In this document: positions 43,556-52,333 of the stretch, in pieces
How the letters are laid out: the number at the start of each line of letters is the position of its first letter
Position numbering within the stretch: position 1 is the first letter of the stretch
DNA from: Seminibacterium arietis
GTDB taxonomy: Bacteria > Pseudomonadota > Gammaproteobacteria > Enterobacterales > Pasteurellaceae
Assembly (NCBI RefSeq): GCF_042675725.1
Contig: NZ_JBHTJN010000008.1
Coordinates: 1 to 64,000 of the forward strand
Reading direction: 5' to 3'
DNA length: 64,000 nucleotides
Notes under the pieces: generated by a model
Seen by the model: the letters and a program-made list of their open reading frames with translations, nothing else
Told to the model about the DNA's origin: nothing
The model's database searches: none
Position numbers and translations under genes: made by a program

Positions 43556-44863
43556 TTAACCAACCCAAGCAAATTTTGCAATAAATAGTAATGAAACAAC
43601 CCAAACTGGTGCGTTAATTTCTTTCCAACGTCCTGTGCAAGATTTCATAATACAATAACTAATAAAACCAAATGCAATTCCTTCAGTAATGGAGTATGTA
43701 AATGGCATTGTTGCTGCCGTAATAAAAGCAGGAGTAGCTTCTGTTAGATCTTGCCATTGTACTCGAATTAAACTCGAAGCCATTAAAATTCCCACATAAA
43801 CTAACGCACCAGCGGTAGCATATGGAGGAACTAAACTCGCTAAAGGTGAAAAGAAAATTGTCAGTAAAAATAATAATCCAACTACTACGGCAGTCATTCC
43901 TGTACGTCCACCAACAGAAACCCCCGCTCCACTCTCAATATAAGTACTGATCGCTGATGTACCAATGTAAGATCCTACTACTCCACTAACACTATCAACA
44001 TATAAAGCTTGTTTCATATTTGGGAAACGCCCGTGTTCATCACTGATACCTGCTTTATCAGTTACACCAAGTAATGTACCAGATGAATCAAATAAGTTAA
44101 CTAATAAAAAAGAAAAAATAATACCGAAAAGTGCGGTATCTAACGCACCTATAATATCTACTTCACCTATGACAGGAGATAAGCTTGGTGGCAATGATAA
44201 AATTCCGTTGAATACTACATTGTTATCAAATATAAGTGCAAGTGTAGTTACTACAGTAATAGAAATGAGAACTCCTGAGTAAATATTTCTAGCAGCTAGC
44301 ACTACGATGATAAAAAAGCCTAAAATTCCCATTAATACTTGTGAATTATGTAACTCACCTAATGCGAGTAATGTAGCAGGATTAGCTACTATTAACCCCA
44401 TGTTTTTAAAACCAATCAAAGAAATAAAAAAGCCAATACCAGCTCCAATCCCTACTCGCAAACTCAATGGAATAGATGACATTAACCAATAGCGGATTTG
44501 AAACAAACTTAATAATAATAAGCCAATTGAACCCCAAAAAATGGTTCCCATGCCAACTTGCCAAGAATAGCCTAATTTACCTACTACTACATAAGCAAAA
44601 AAAGCATTCAATCCCATTGCTGGTGCAAGAGCAATAGGCAAATTACTAAATAATCCCATCGCGATAGTCCCTAAAGCGGTAATTAAACAAGTAGTAACAA
44701 ACACTACTTGTTTATCCATTCCTGCATCACCTAATACAGAGGGATTAACAAATACTACATACACCATTGTAAAAAAAGTAGTAATCCCAGCTACAATTTC
44801 TGTTTTCAATGTTGTATTTTTAGCTTTAAAATTAAATAATTTTGCTAGAAAATGTTGTTTCAC
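43556..44863 (-). CDS. NCS2-family purine permease (AzgA/GhxP-AdeP type)
   Basis: 435 residues with about 12-14 transmembrane helices. The first loop has TEIVAGITTFFTMVYVVFVNPSVL, typical of the AzgA-like COG2252 branch that imports adenine, guanine or hypoxanthine by proton symport, and the later APAMGLNAFFAY motif. Close to the Haemophilus and E. coli YicO/GhxP proteins. The exact base is not predictable. The ATG has a weak ribosome site; its upstream region shows neither a PurR box nor a purine riboswitch. Confidence 0.82.
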   Translation of the reverse strand: MKQHFLAKLFNFKAKNTTLKTEIVAGITTFFTMVYVVFVNPSVLGDAGMDKQVVFVTTCLITALGTIAMGLFSNLPIALAPAMGLNAFFAYVVVGKLGYSWQVGMGTIFWGSIGLLLLSLFQIRYWLMSSIPLSLRVGIGAGIGFFISLIGFKNMGLIVANPATLLALGELHNSQVLMGILGFFIIVVLAARNIYSGVLISITVVTTLALIFDNNVVFNGILSLPPSLSPVIGEVDIIGALDTALFGIIFSFLLVNLFDSSGTLLGVTDKAGISDEHGRFPNMKQALYVDSVSGVVGSYIGTSAISTYIESGAGVSVGGRTGMTAVVVGLLFLLTIFFSPLASLVPPYATAGALVYVGILMASSLIRVQWQDLTEATPAFITAATMPFTYSITEGIAFGFISYCIMKSCTGRWKEINAPVWVVSLLFIAKFAWVG

Positions 44864-44961
44864 AATAAAATCCCATCAGTTCTTGTTTTTGAAAAGAAGT
44901 TAATTAAAGAAGTTAATTTTTCCATTTTTTTAGTTAAAATGCACGATAAAATTTATCCAAT

Positions 44962-44987
44962 AAAAAACCACCGCTATTTAGCAGTGG
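44962..44987 (-). terminator. Rho-independent terminator after rplY
   Basis: On the minus strand, an 8-bp stem (44968-44975 with 44980-44987, one G-U pair) with a 4-base loop is followed by TTTTTT. Confidence 0.82.
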
Positions 44988-45012
44988 TTTTCTCTAAAAT
45001 TTGATTTAAAAA

Positions 45013-45300
45013 CTATACACGTTTAAAGTCAACGTGAATCAATTTAGGTTTGAATGGATGACGTTGCATTGCTTGTACTTTTACTGCAACTTCTTTACCA
45101 TCAATCACCAACGTAATTACATCATTATAAAAATTCTCATGTATTTGAGCATTATTTAAATCATCATGATTTAATACGATGGAAACAGGAGCTTCTGAAC
45201 CACCGTATACAATAGCAGGAATTTGACCATTGTGACGCAGGCGGCGGCTCGCACCCTTACCTTGCGATGAACGAATCTCAGCATTAAATTTAAATGTCAT
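45013..45300 (-). CDS. rplY: 50S ribosomal protein L25
   Basis: 95 residues from the ATG at 45300, matching the short gammaproteobacterial L25 (FNAEIRSSQGKGASRRLRHNGQIPAIVYGG and HVDFKRV at the end). A further upstream start would add a non-conserved 13 residues. L25 binds the loop E region of 5S rRNA. Its mRNA begins at a good promoter (45399-45427) and has a folded leader, and a terminator follows at 44962-44987. The ribosome site is AAGAGA. Confidence 0.94.
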   Translation of the reverse strand: MTFKFNAEIRSSQGKGASRRLRHNGQIPAIVYGGSEAPVSIVLNHDDLNNAQIHENFYNDVITLVIDGKEVAVKVQAMQRHPFKPKLIHVDFKRV

Positions 45301-45398
45301 TTTAAAATTCTCTTTATTAAATTTACAATCAAAAACCACAGGCGACCCAGCGGTTTCACAAAACTAGTTCCCAAACTCGAACAAGATTGAGGAGCGGA
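45301..45398 (-). promoter_or_regulatory. rplY mRNA leader, possible L25 autoregulation element
   Basis: The transcript leader is about 90 nt. It contains AAACCGC and GTGGTTT paired around an internal TGGGTCGCCT-type loop (about 45331-45354) and an upstream, less regular stem. L25-binding leaders that imitate 5S rRNA loop E are known in gammaproteobacteria; whether this is one cannot be decided by eye. Confidence 0.4.
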
Positions 45399-45427
45399 AT
45401 TATAATAAATTTATTGTATTAAATCAA
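45399..45427 (-). promoter_or_regulatory. Promoter of rplY (sigma70)
   Basis: Minus strand: -35 TTGATT (45422-45427), 17-nt spacer, -10 TATAAT (45399-45404). Transcription would start near 45392. Confidence 0.7.
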
Positions 45428-45526
45428 ACAAAATTCATAAATAACAAGTTTTTATAGATATTTATATAAAACTAGATAAAATAAGGGTTATTGTGATTAT
45501 TTTCAAGATATTAATATAGGACTTAA

Positions 45527-46135
45527 ATGGAGTTATTAATTCGTTTTTTTACTGATTTTGGTTATTTTGCTGTTCTCTTTGTATTGATCATCTGTGGTTT
45601 CGGTGTTCCTATTCCTGAAGATATTACTTTAGTTTCTGGTGGAGTTATTTCTGGTTTAGGCTATACCAACCCTCATATCATGCTTGTTATCAGTATGCTC
45701 GGTGTATTAATTGGTGATAGCACTATGTATTGGCTAGGGCGTATTTATGGTATAAAAATTCTTCGTTTTCGTCCAATGCGAAAAATTTTAACTCTAAAAC
45801 GATTGAGAATGGTAAGAACGCAATTTGATAAATACGGCAACAGAGTTTTATTTACTGCTCGATTTTTACCTGGTTTACGTGCACCAATTTACATGGTTTC
45901 TGGAATTACTCGACGAGTTAGTTTTATTCGTTTTTTATTAATTGATTTTTTTGCAGCCATTATTTCTGTCCCTATTTGGATTTACTTAGGCTATTTCGGT
46001 GCAAGCAATTTAGATTGGCTTCATACGCAAGTTCAAAAGGGGCAATTTATCATTTATATTTTTGTTGCATTACTTGCGTTATTTTTATTTTGGAAATGGT
46101 ATAAAAATAAGAAAACTAATAGAAATGAGAAATAA
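45527..46135 (+). CDS. DedA family membrane protein
   Basis: 202 residues with about five hydrophobic segments. The family core is seen as ICGFGVPIPEDITLVSGG, GDSTMYWLGRIYG and FTARFLPGLRAPIYMVSG, the conserved E and R residues typical of DedA/SNARE-associated membrane proteins. DedA proteins move undecaprenyl-phosphate or other polyprenyl lipids and maintain membrane potential; E. coli has several redundant copies. The ribosome site is weak (AGGACTTA). A terminator of paired uptake sequences (46141-46175) follows. Confidence 0.85.
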   Translation: MELLIRFFTDFGYFAVLFVLIICGFGVPIPEDITLVSGGVISGLGYTNPHIMLVISMLGVLIGDSTMYWLGRIYGIKILRFRPMRKILTLKRLRMVRTQFDKYGNRVLFTARFLPGLRAPIYMVSGITRRVSFIRFLLIDFFAAIISVPIWIYLGYFGASNLDWLHTQVQKGQFIIYIFVALLALFLFWKWYKNKKTNRNEK

Positions 46136-46140
46136 CAAAA

Positions 46141-46175
46141 AAGTGCGGTTAATTTTTTAAAATTTAACCGCACTT
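46141..46175. terminator. Paired uptake-sequence terminator between dedA-type and ycgN-type genes
   Basis: A 12-bp stem (46141-46152 with 46164-46175) built from AAGTGCGGT plus TAA and its complement, AT-rich loop. It lies between two convergent genes. Confidence 0.75.
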
Positions 46176-46206
46176 CTATCTTCAATTTTAACTAACTACA
46201 ACTTAT

Positions 46207-46641
46207 TCACTCAATAATAAAATCAAACCAATCTATAACATCATCTTCGTGAATGCCATTATCAATTAAAATTCCAGCTTGCTTAACACTATTAAAGTTC
46301 CCTGAAATCAATGGATGCCAATCAAAAAGAGGTTTATTTTCATATAATAGACGATAAGCACAAGTTTTTGGTAGCCATTTAAAATCAGCTAAATTTCTTA
46401 TCGTCAATTTAGTGCAATCAGATTCTAATTTAAATCGTTGAGAGTAATTACGACACTTTCCCGTTTCTAAATCCAGTAAATTGCAAGCAATTCGAGTAAA
46501 ATAAAGTCGTTGTTTTTTACCTCGTCCTTCAATAAATTTTCGGTAACAGCATTTTCCACAGCCATCACAAAGTGCTTCCCACTCAGTTTCATTCATTTCA
46601 GTAAGTGATTTTGTTTGCCAAAAATTTGTACTTAATTGCAT
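46207..46641 (-). CDS. YcgN-like Cys-rich protein (UPF0260)
   Basis: 144 residues. Cys motif CDGCGKCCYRKF (around residue 25), CRNY and C-T-K-L plus CAYRLL suggest a metal or Fe-S binding site. Full-length match to the UPF0260 family (YcgN in E. coli). The function is unknown. It lies 92 nt downstream of glnS on the minus strand. Confidence 0.85.
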   Translation of the reverse strand: MQLSTNFWQTKSLTEMNETEWEALCDGCGKCCYRKFIEGRGKKQRLYFTRIACNLLDLETGKCRNYSQRFKLESDCTKLTIRNLADFKWLPKTCAYRLLYENKPLFDWHPLISGNFNSVKQAGILIDNGIHEDDVIDWFDFIIE

Positions 46642-46733
46642 AACGTTACGGCTCTATCCTATAGAAATAGTCATTAATAGCTAACAAAGTGCGGTAAATT
46701 TTTTAATTTTTACTACACGTTAAGTTTAATGGA

Positions 46734-48401
46734 TTAAAAACCTTCTTTTAAAGTTACTGTTAAATTAAAAACTAGGTGATCTTCCCTACTATCTTTACTG
46801 TCAGCACAGAAATACCCTTCTCTTTCAAATTGATAGGATTTTTCCACTACTGCATTTTGTAGACTTTTTTCAACAAAACCTTGTTTGATTACCAAGGAAT
46901 TAGGATTTAATACTTCGTCAATATTTTCTGCCATACTTGGATTTGCGACTAAAAATAAGCGATCATAAAGTCGAAATTCTGCTGGTAAATTATCTGTTGC
47001 AGATACCCAATGAATCACACCTTTTACTTTACGACCATCTGCTGGATTTTTTCCTAGAGTTTGTGGATCATAAGTGCAATATACACAAATAATATTGCCA
47101 TCCTCATCTTTTTCTACACGTTCAGCTTTGATTACATAAGCGTTACGTAGTCGCACTTCCTTACCTAATACAAGGCGTTTATATTGTTTATTTGCCTCTT
47201 CACGGAAATCCGCTTGATCAATATAAATTTCTCGTCCAAAAGGAATTTGCCGATGACCTAATTCTTCTCGATTTGGATGATTAGGTGCGGTTAAAATTTC
47301 ACTATTTTGTAAATTTTCAATAACTACTCGCAGCGGATTTAATACAGCCATTGCTCGCGGAGCATTGTTGTTTAAATCATCACGAATACAGCTTTCTAAT
47401 GCACTGTATTCTACTACATTATCTTGCTTAGTTACGCCAATACGACGACAAAATTCCCGTAGAGAAGCTGGCGTATAACCACGACGACGCAAGCCTGAAA
47501 TCGTTGGCATTCTAGGATCATTCCAACCGTCTACAATACCGTCTTGAACTAATTTCAATAACTTACGTTTTGAAGTGAGAGTATATTCTAAATTCAAACG
47601 TGAAAATTCATATTGATTTGGTAGTGGTCGTTCAATTGAAATATTTTCTAATACCCAATCATATAAACGACGATTGTCTTGAAATTCCAACGTACATAAA
47701 GAATGAGTAATTCTTTCAATCGCATCAGAAATGCAATGAGTAAAATCATACATTGGATAAATACACCATTTATCACCAGTCTGATGATGAGTTGCAAATT
47801 TAATCCGATAAATGACAGGATCTCGCATGACCATAAACGGAGATGCCATGTCAATTTTAGCTCGCAAGCAAGCAGCACCTTCTGCAAATTCACCATTTTT
47901 CATTTTTTCAAATAGTTTCAAATTTTCTTCAATAGTGCGGTCACGATAAGGGCTATTTTTACCTGCTGTCGTTAATGTACCTCGATATTCACGAATTTCA
48001 TCTGGTGATAATTCATCAACATAAGCTAGACCTTTTTTAATTAACTCTATTGCATAACTATAAAGTTGTTCGAAATAATCAGAAGCATAACGAGGTTGTC
48101 CCTGCCAGTGAAAACCTAACCATTCAACATCTTGTTTGATTGATTCGACATACTCTACATCCTCCTTAACGGGATTGGTGTCGTCAAAACGCAAGTTACA
48201 CAAACCATTGTAATCTTCAGCAATACCAAAATTTAAACAAATTGATTTTGCGTGTCCGATATGTAAATAGCCATTAGGTTCAGGAGGAAAGCGAGTATAT
48301 ACATTATTATGTTTACCGCTAGCCAAATCTTGATCAATAATTTGGCGAATAAAATTATTTGGACGATGCTCCGTACTTTCTGCTATATCAATTTCACTCA
48401 T
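46734..48401 (-). CDS. glnS: Glutaminyl-tRNA synthetase
   Basis: 555 residues, full length. Class I HIGH motif in FPPEPNGYLHIGHAKSI (about residue 40) and the variant KMSKS sequence TSKRKLLKL (about residue 275), with the two anticodon-binding beta-barrels in the C-terminal third. It charges tRNA-Gln with glutamine. Likely promoter upstream in the 48402-48611 region shared with the divergent TolC-family gene. Confidence 0.95.
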   Translation of the reverse strand: MSEIDIAESTEHRPNNFIRQIIDQDLASGKHNNVYTRFPPEPNGYLHIGHAKSICLNFGIAEDYNGLCNLRFDDTNPVKEDVEYVESIKQDVEWLGFHWQGQPRYASDYFEQLYSYAIELIKKGLAYVDELSPDEIREYRGTLTTAGKNSPYRDRTIEENLKLFEKMKNGEFAEGAACLRAKIDMASPFMVMRDPVIYRIKFATHHQTGDKWCIYPMYDFTHCISDAIERITHSLCTLEFQDNRRLYDWVLENISIERPLPNQYEFSRLNLEYTLTSKRKLLKLVQDGIVDGWNDPRMPTISGLRRRGYTPASLREFCRRIGVTKQDNVVEYSALESCIRDDLNNNAPRAMAVLNPLRVVIENLQNSEILTAPNHPNREELGHRQIPFGREIYIDQADFREEANKQYKRLVLGKEVRLRNAYVIKAERVEKDEDGNIICVYCTYDPQTLGKNPADGRKVKGVIHWVSATDNLPAEFRLYDRLFLVANPSMAENIDEVLNPNSLVIKQGFVEKSLQNAVVEKSYQFEREGYFCADSKDSREDHLVFNLTVTLKEGF

Positions 48402-48502
48402 TCTAGCCTCAAATCTTAAATTTTATCTTAGTCATATTGTAAAAATTTTTCTATTCTACCTTGTTTGCTTTGATAATACAAAGAAACCACACAAAAGTGC
48501 GG

Positions 48503-48530
48503 TTGATTTTGAATAAATTCATGATAAAAT
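48503..48530 (+). promoter_or_regulatory. Candidate promoter of the TolC-family gene
   Basis: -35 TTGATT (48503-48508), 16-nt spacer, -10 TAAAAT (48525-48530). The -10 region lies in the 8-bp palindrome TGATAAAA-TT-TTTTATCA, so the promoter may also be read leftward for glnS. Confidence 0.45.
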
Positions 48531-48538
48531 TTTTTATC

Positions 48539-48558
48539 AAATGAACGAACATTCATTT
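48539..48558. promoter_or_regulatory. TetR-type operator palindrome
   Basis: AAATGAA (48539-48545), CGAACA, TTCATTT (48552-48558): a 7-bp inverted repeat with a 6-bp centre directly downstream of the candidate promoter. Similar TGAAC/ATTCA palindromes are bound by TetR/AcrR efflux repressors. No regulator gene is in the window. Confidence 0.5.
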
Positions 48559-48692
48559 AGTTGTAACATACAATTACTCAGATTACAGTTAAATAGACAA
48601 AAACAGATTTTTTGCTACAATTTGCAAAGCTGTTATATAAAGATGAAGTGGTTATATTTACTGCACTTTGTAATACACTTAAGGACATAATT

Positions 48693-50063
48693 ATGCTGAA
48701 GGTTTCAAAAATTTCTTTTGCCATAGCAACATCAATTCTATTGGTAAGTTGTGCTAATATTGATCATTCTTATCAGGCATCTCAAGCGGATTTCCAACAA
48801 TATGAAGAACTTACAAAACAATATAAAATTCAAGAAAACTGGTGGACACTTTATCAAGATTCTCAGCTTAACCAATTAGTTGAAAAGGGATTAGCGAATA
48901 ATAAAGACCTAGCAAAAGCAGCTATTGCAGTGAATATCGCTTTGTATAAGGCAAATTTACTAGGTGCTGCATTAGTCCCTAATTTTACTGGTGTGCTAGG
49001 ATCATCGGCGAGTAAAAATATTCACATTGGCGGAAATTCATTGACTATTCATGAGGGATCTTTAAATGTGAGCTATACGCTAGACCTGTGGCGAAATTTA
49101 GCTGATTCAGCCTCAGCTGCAGAGTGGACTCATGCAGCAACAGCTAAAGATTTAGAAGCCGCTCGAATTTCTTTAATAAATTCTATCGTTACAGTTTATT
49201 ATCGTCTTGCTTACTTAAATGATGCTATTAAAGTAACTGAACAAACGATTAAATATTATTCGAAAATTAATCATATCATGCATAATAAATTGAATCTCGG
49301 ACTTGCTGATAGTGCAAGCACGGATCAGGCACAACAAGCTGTTTTAACCGCTCGTAATATGTTAATTGGTTATCAAACCCAACGAAAAGTCGCTGAAACA
49401 ATGTTGCGAGACTTACTTAATCTTAAACCTAATGATGCGTTAAATATCAATTATCCTAAAATTCTTAGCGTTAAAAATGTGGGGATAAACTTGAATGTCC
49501 CATTTTCAACAATCGCTAATCGTCCTGATGTCAAGGCGATGCAATACCGTTTAAACTCAGCATTTAAAAATGCGAAAGCAATGCAGAAAAGTTGGTTTCC
49601 AAGTATTACGCTGGCAGCTGGCTTGAGTTCAAAAGGAAATAAAGTTGACAATACTTTTGAAGCACCTATTGCAAGTGGTTTAATAAAAGTCAATTTACCG
49701 TTCCTAAGTTGGAATACTGTAAAATGGAATGTTAAAATTTCCGAAGCAAATTATTCTGTAGCACTTGCAACTTTTGAGCAAAGTATTACTAGTGCATTAA
49801 ACGATATTGATAAAAACTATTTTGCCTATACTCAAGCACAGCAAAATTTAGCTAATCTAAAACAAACTCATAATTACAATATGCGTATTACTCAATATTA
49901 TAGAAATCGTTATAATGCAGGAATTGCAGAGCTTAAAGATTGGCTTAATGCGGCAAATATGGAAAAACGATCTGAATTAGCAATCTTGGATGCTAAATAT
50001 AACTTAATTCAAAGTGAAAATGCAGTTTATAGCTCAATGGGGGGCTATTATTCTATTAATTAA
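48693..50063 (+). CDS. TolC/NodT-family outer-membrane efflux lipoprotein
   Basis: 456 residues from the ATG at 48693, where AAGGA lies upstream; the longer in-frame start at 48612 adds a non-signal extension. A signal peptide ends in lipobox LLVSC (Cys at about 20). The tandem OEP domains (about 50-240 and 265-450) contain the SYTLDLWR stretch and IANRPDVKAMQYRL typical of NodT/TolC-type channel proteins. It would be the outer-membrane pore of a tripartite efflux pump. No RND or ABC partner or periplasmic adaptor is adjacent, so it either serves a pump encoded elsewhere or acts alone. Confidence 0.83.
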   Translation: MLKVSKISFAIATSILLVSCANIDHSYQASQADFQQYEELTKQYKIQENWWTLYQDSQLNQLVEKGLANNKDLAKAAIAVNIALYKANLLGAALVPNFTGVLGSSASKNIHIGGNSLTIHEGSLNVSYTLDLWRNLADSASAAEWTHAATAKDLEAARISLINSIVTVYYRLAYLNDAIKVTEQTIKYYSKINHIMHNKLNLGLADSASTDQAQQAVLTARNMLIGYQTQRKVAETMLRDLLNLKPNDALNINYPKILSVKNVGINLNVPFSTIANRPDVKAMQYRLNSAFKNAKAMQKSWFPSITLAAGLSSKGNKVDNTFEAPIASGLIKVNLPFLSWNTVKWNVKISEANYSVALATFEQSITSALNDIDKNYFAYTQAQQNLANLKQTHNYNMRITQYYRNRYNAGIAELKDWLNAANMEKRSELAILDAKYNLIQSENAVYSSMGGYYSIN

Positions 50064-50080
50064 ATGTGGTTTAAAAATTT

Positions 50081-50110
50081 AAAAGGAAAGTACCGCACTT
50101 TCCTTTTTTA
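50081..50110 (+). terminator. Terminator after the TolC-family gene
   Basis: An 11-bp stem (50081-50091 with 50097-50107; AAAAGGAAAGT/ACTTTCCTTTT) closes on ACCGC, so that an uptake sequence (50092-50100) spans loop and stem. It is followed by Ts. Confidence 0.85.
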
Positions 50111-50133
50111 TCTCATATAAAAAGGAAAATATC

Positions 50134-51042
50134 ATGCTTAACGGTTTGTTGATTATATTAGCCCCTATGTTTTTAGGTTATTTAATCAAAACGAAAAATA
50201 CTACCCTGTTACATTGGATCAACTATTCAATGATGATTTTACTTTATATCATTTTATTTTTAATGGGATTTGCCCTTGGTCAACTAGAAAACTTAGCTAC
50301 CCAGTTGCCAATTATTGGTATTTCAGCTCTCACTTTTGCAGTATGTACGCAAGGGCTAAATATGATTGGATTAATTAGTTACGATAAATTTTATCCTGCT
50401 CCATTAAAACGGTCAAAGACAGATATACCCTCTCGCTGGAAATCTCTTTTAGACAGTGCCAAACTCTGTTCAATGGTTATTATTGGTTTTTTAATTGGAT
50501 TTTTTAGTAAAAATTGGATCGCACTTCCTTTTGGTACAAGTACTTATGCATTGATTATTTTAATCTTTTTTGTTGGTTTACAATTGCGTAATAACGGTAT
50601 TGGAATACGAGAAGTTTTTTTGAACAAACGGGGAATTCATACTGGGTTAATTTTTACCATAACTTCACTAGTTGGTGGCGTTATCGCTGCTTATATTTTA
50701 GCACTCCCAATAACACAAGGCTTAGCTATTGCTTCTGGATTCGGTTGGTATTCTCTTTCTAGTGTTACAATTAATAATGCTTGGGGGGCTGCGTTCGGTA
50801 GTATCGCATTTTTTAATGATCTTTCAAGAGAAATTGTAAGTTTGTTTATTATCCCATTTTTTATGACTAATTATCGTTCTACTGCTGTAGGCATTACAGG
50901 AGCAACTGCCTTAGATTGTACATTACCAATTATTCAACGCTCAGGTGGCATTGAGGTTGTTCCTTTAGCTATTAGTTTTGGGTTCATTACGAATATTTTA
51001 CCACCTATATTACTAGTATTCTTTTCATCAATTCCAATTTAA
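50134..51042 (+). CDS. lysO: LysO family lysine exporter (YbjE type)
   Basis: 302 residues with about eight hydrophobic segments and the family features GFGWYSLSSVTINNAWGAAFGSIAFFNDLSREI and DCTLPIIQRSGG. E. coli LysO exports lysine and thialysine; in that enzyme two acidic residues in membrane helices are essential. The ribosome site AAAAGG AAA lies upstream. It is transcribed opposite to rnd, and the hairpin at 51054-51084 separates them. Confidence 0.85.
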   Translation: MLNGLLIILAPMFLGYLIKTKNTTLLHWINYSMMILLYIILFLMGFALGQLENLATQLPIIGISALTFAVCTQGLNMIGLISYDKFYPAPLKRSKTDIPSRWKSLLDSAKLCSMVIIGFLIGFFSKNWIALPFGTSTYALIILIFFVGLQLRNNGIGIREVFLNKRGIHTGLIFTITSLVGGVIAAYILALPITQGLAIASGFGWYSLSSVTINNAWGAAFGSIAFFNDLSREIVSLFIIPFFMTNYRSTAVGITGATALDCTLPIIQRSGGIEVVPLAISFGFITNILPPILLVFFSSIPI

Positions 51043-51053
51043 CAATAATCAAC

Positions 51054-51084
51054 ACCGCACTTTCTCTAACTTTAATAGTGCGGT
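51054..51084. terminator. Paired uptake-sequence terminator between lysO and rnd
   Basis: ACCGCACT (51054-51061) pairs with AGTGCGGT (51077-51084) around a 15-nt loop. The genes on both sides converge here. Confidence 0.7.
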
Positions 51085-51090
51085 ATTGTG

Positions 51091-52266
51091 CTAATGGCAT
51101 TCTTCTAATTCTTGTTTTAATGCATGAAAATAATCAAGTAATTTTAAACCATAAGGTTTTCGCCAATCACGGAGTAAATCAGGAAGAAAATTAGGATCTT
51201 CTTGTTTAATTAATATCCATTTAATAAAATTATTTAAACTTCGTCGGCTGGCTAATAGTTCATGATTCAAATTTTTAGGGCAAAGCTCTTTAAGTTTTTG
51301 GTGTAGCTTACATTCAATTTTCGAAAAGTAAGGTAGCTTGCTTACATTAATCACTAAAGGTGGAAAATATTTCTCATCACAATTCGTTGCTTGATGTAAA
51401 AGCTGTAAGATTTTTTTCCCATAACGGCGAACTTCTTGTACAGAAAAACCAAGCTCAAGAAGTGTACTAGTATGCGTTGGATTTTCATTTGCCACTTTCC
51501 ATAAATTTGCCTCACGTACAACGAAGTTCAATGGTAAATTGCATTTAATAGCTTGTTCAAATCGCCATTTAGCTAATAATTTTAATCGCATTAGTGCAGC
51601 TTGATCCAATCGCCATGCATTACTTATAGACAAATAAGCTGTATCAGGATTTTGTATTGTTAATTTCTTTTCTATCATTAATTGACTATCAAAATCCACC
51701 GCTCTTTTCCATGGTGTCTGTAACAAGTCTTGCATAATTCGTTGATACAAGGGCAACAAATACCATACATCTGCTGCAGCATAATTTAATTGAAATTGGC
51801 TTAGTGGACGTTTCAACCAATTAGTACGAGTTGCTCCTTTATCAATATCAATAGAAAAATAATACTTAAGTAAATTTGCTAATCCCATTGATTGTCCTAA
51901 TCCTAAAAATGCAGTTGCAATCTGTGTATCAAAGATTGGTCTTGGCATTTGCTTAAAATAATGTTGAAAAACATCCAGATCCTCACTGCAAGAATGCAAT
52001 ACTTTGATTACATTTTTATTTTTAAGTAAGTCAATAAAAGGCGAAAAATCATCAAGTTTAAGGGGATCAATTAAATAAACGTTCTCTCCTCCATAAAGCT
52101 GAATTAACCCTAATTTAGGAAAATAAGTACGTTCTCGTACAAATTCAGTATCTAATGCAATTGCATCTTTTTGCGAAAGTTGTTGACAAGCTTTTACTAA
52201 TTGCTGATTTGAATCTATTACTTCAAAGTGCGGTAAATTTTGTAATTCTTTTTGCTGTTTTGACAT
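51091..52266 (-). CDS. rnd: Ribonuclease D
   Basis: 391 residues from the ATG at 52266; an in-frame TTG at 52299 is a less likely start. The DEDD exonuclease domain has AIALDTEFVRERTYFPKLGLIQLYG (D and E at about residues 39 and 41), LHSCSEDLDVF and LNYAAADVWYLLPLY, followed by two HRDC domains. It trims the 3' ends of tRNA and other small RNAs. It is downstream of fadD, as in E. coli, with a hairpin between. Confidence 0.93.
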   Translation of the reverse strand: MSKQQKELQNLPHFEVIDSNQQLVKACQQLSQKDAIALDTEFVRERTYFPKLGLIQLYGGENVYLIDPLKLDDFSPFIDLLKNKNVIKVLHSCSEDLDVFQHYFKQMPRPIFDTQIATAFLGLGQSMGLANLLKYYFSIDIDKGATRTNWLKRPLSQFQLNYAAADVWYLLPLYQRIMQDLLQTPWKRAVDFDSQLMIEKKLTIQNPDTAYLSISNAWRLDQAALMRLKLLAKWRFEQAIKCNLPLNFVVREANLWKVANENPTHTSTLLELGFSVQEVRRYGKKILQLLHQATNCDEKYFPPLVINVSKLPYFSKIECKLHQKLKELCPKNLNHELLASRRSLNNFIKWILIKQEDPNFLPDLLRDWRKPYGLKLLDYFHALKQELEECH

Positions 52267-52288
52267 AAAATAAATTATCAAATTAAAA

Positions 52289-52316
52289 ATTAAGGGCAAT
52301 TTATTTTGCCCTTAAT
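52289..52316 (-). terminator. Hairpin between fadD and rnd
   Basis: A perfect 11-bp stem (52289-52299 with 52306-52316) with a 6-nt loop, followed on the minus strand by TTTTTAATTTG. It may end part of the fadD transcripts before rnd. Confidence 0.75.
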
Positions 52317-52333
52317 TAAAATACTTAGCTTTA

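Noticed and set aside
44864..45000. Purine riboswitch or PurR box upstream of the NCS2 permease
   Set aside because: No fitting aptamer or palindrome was found.
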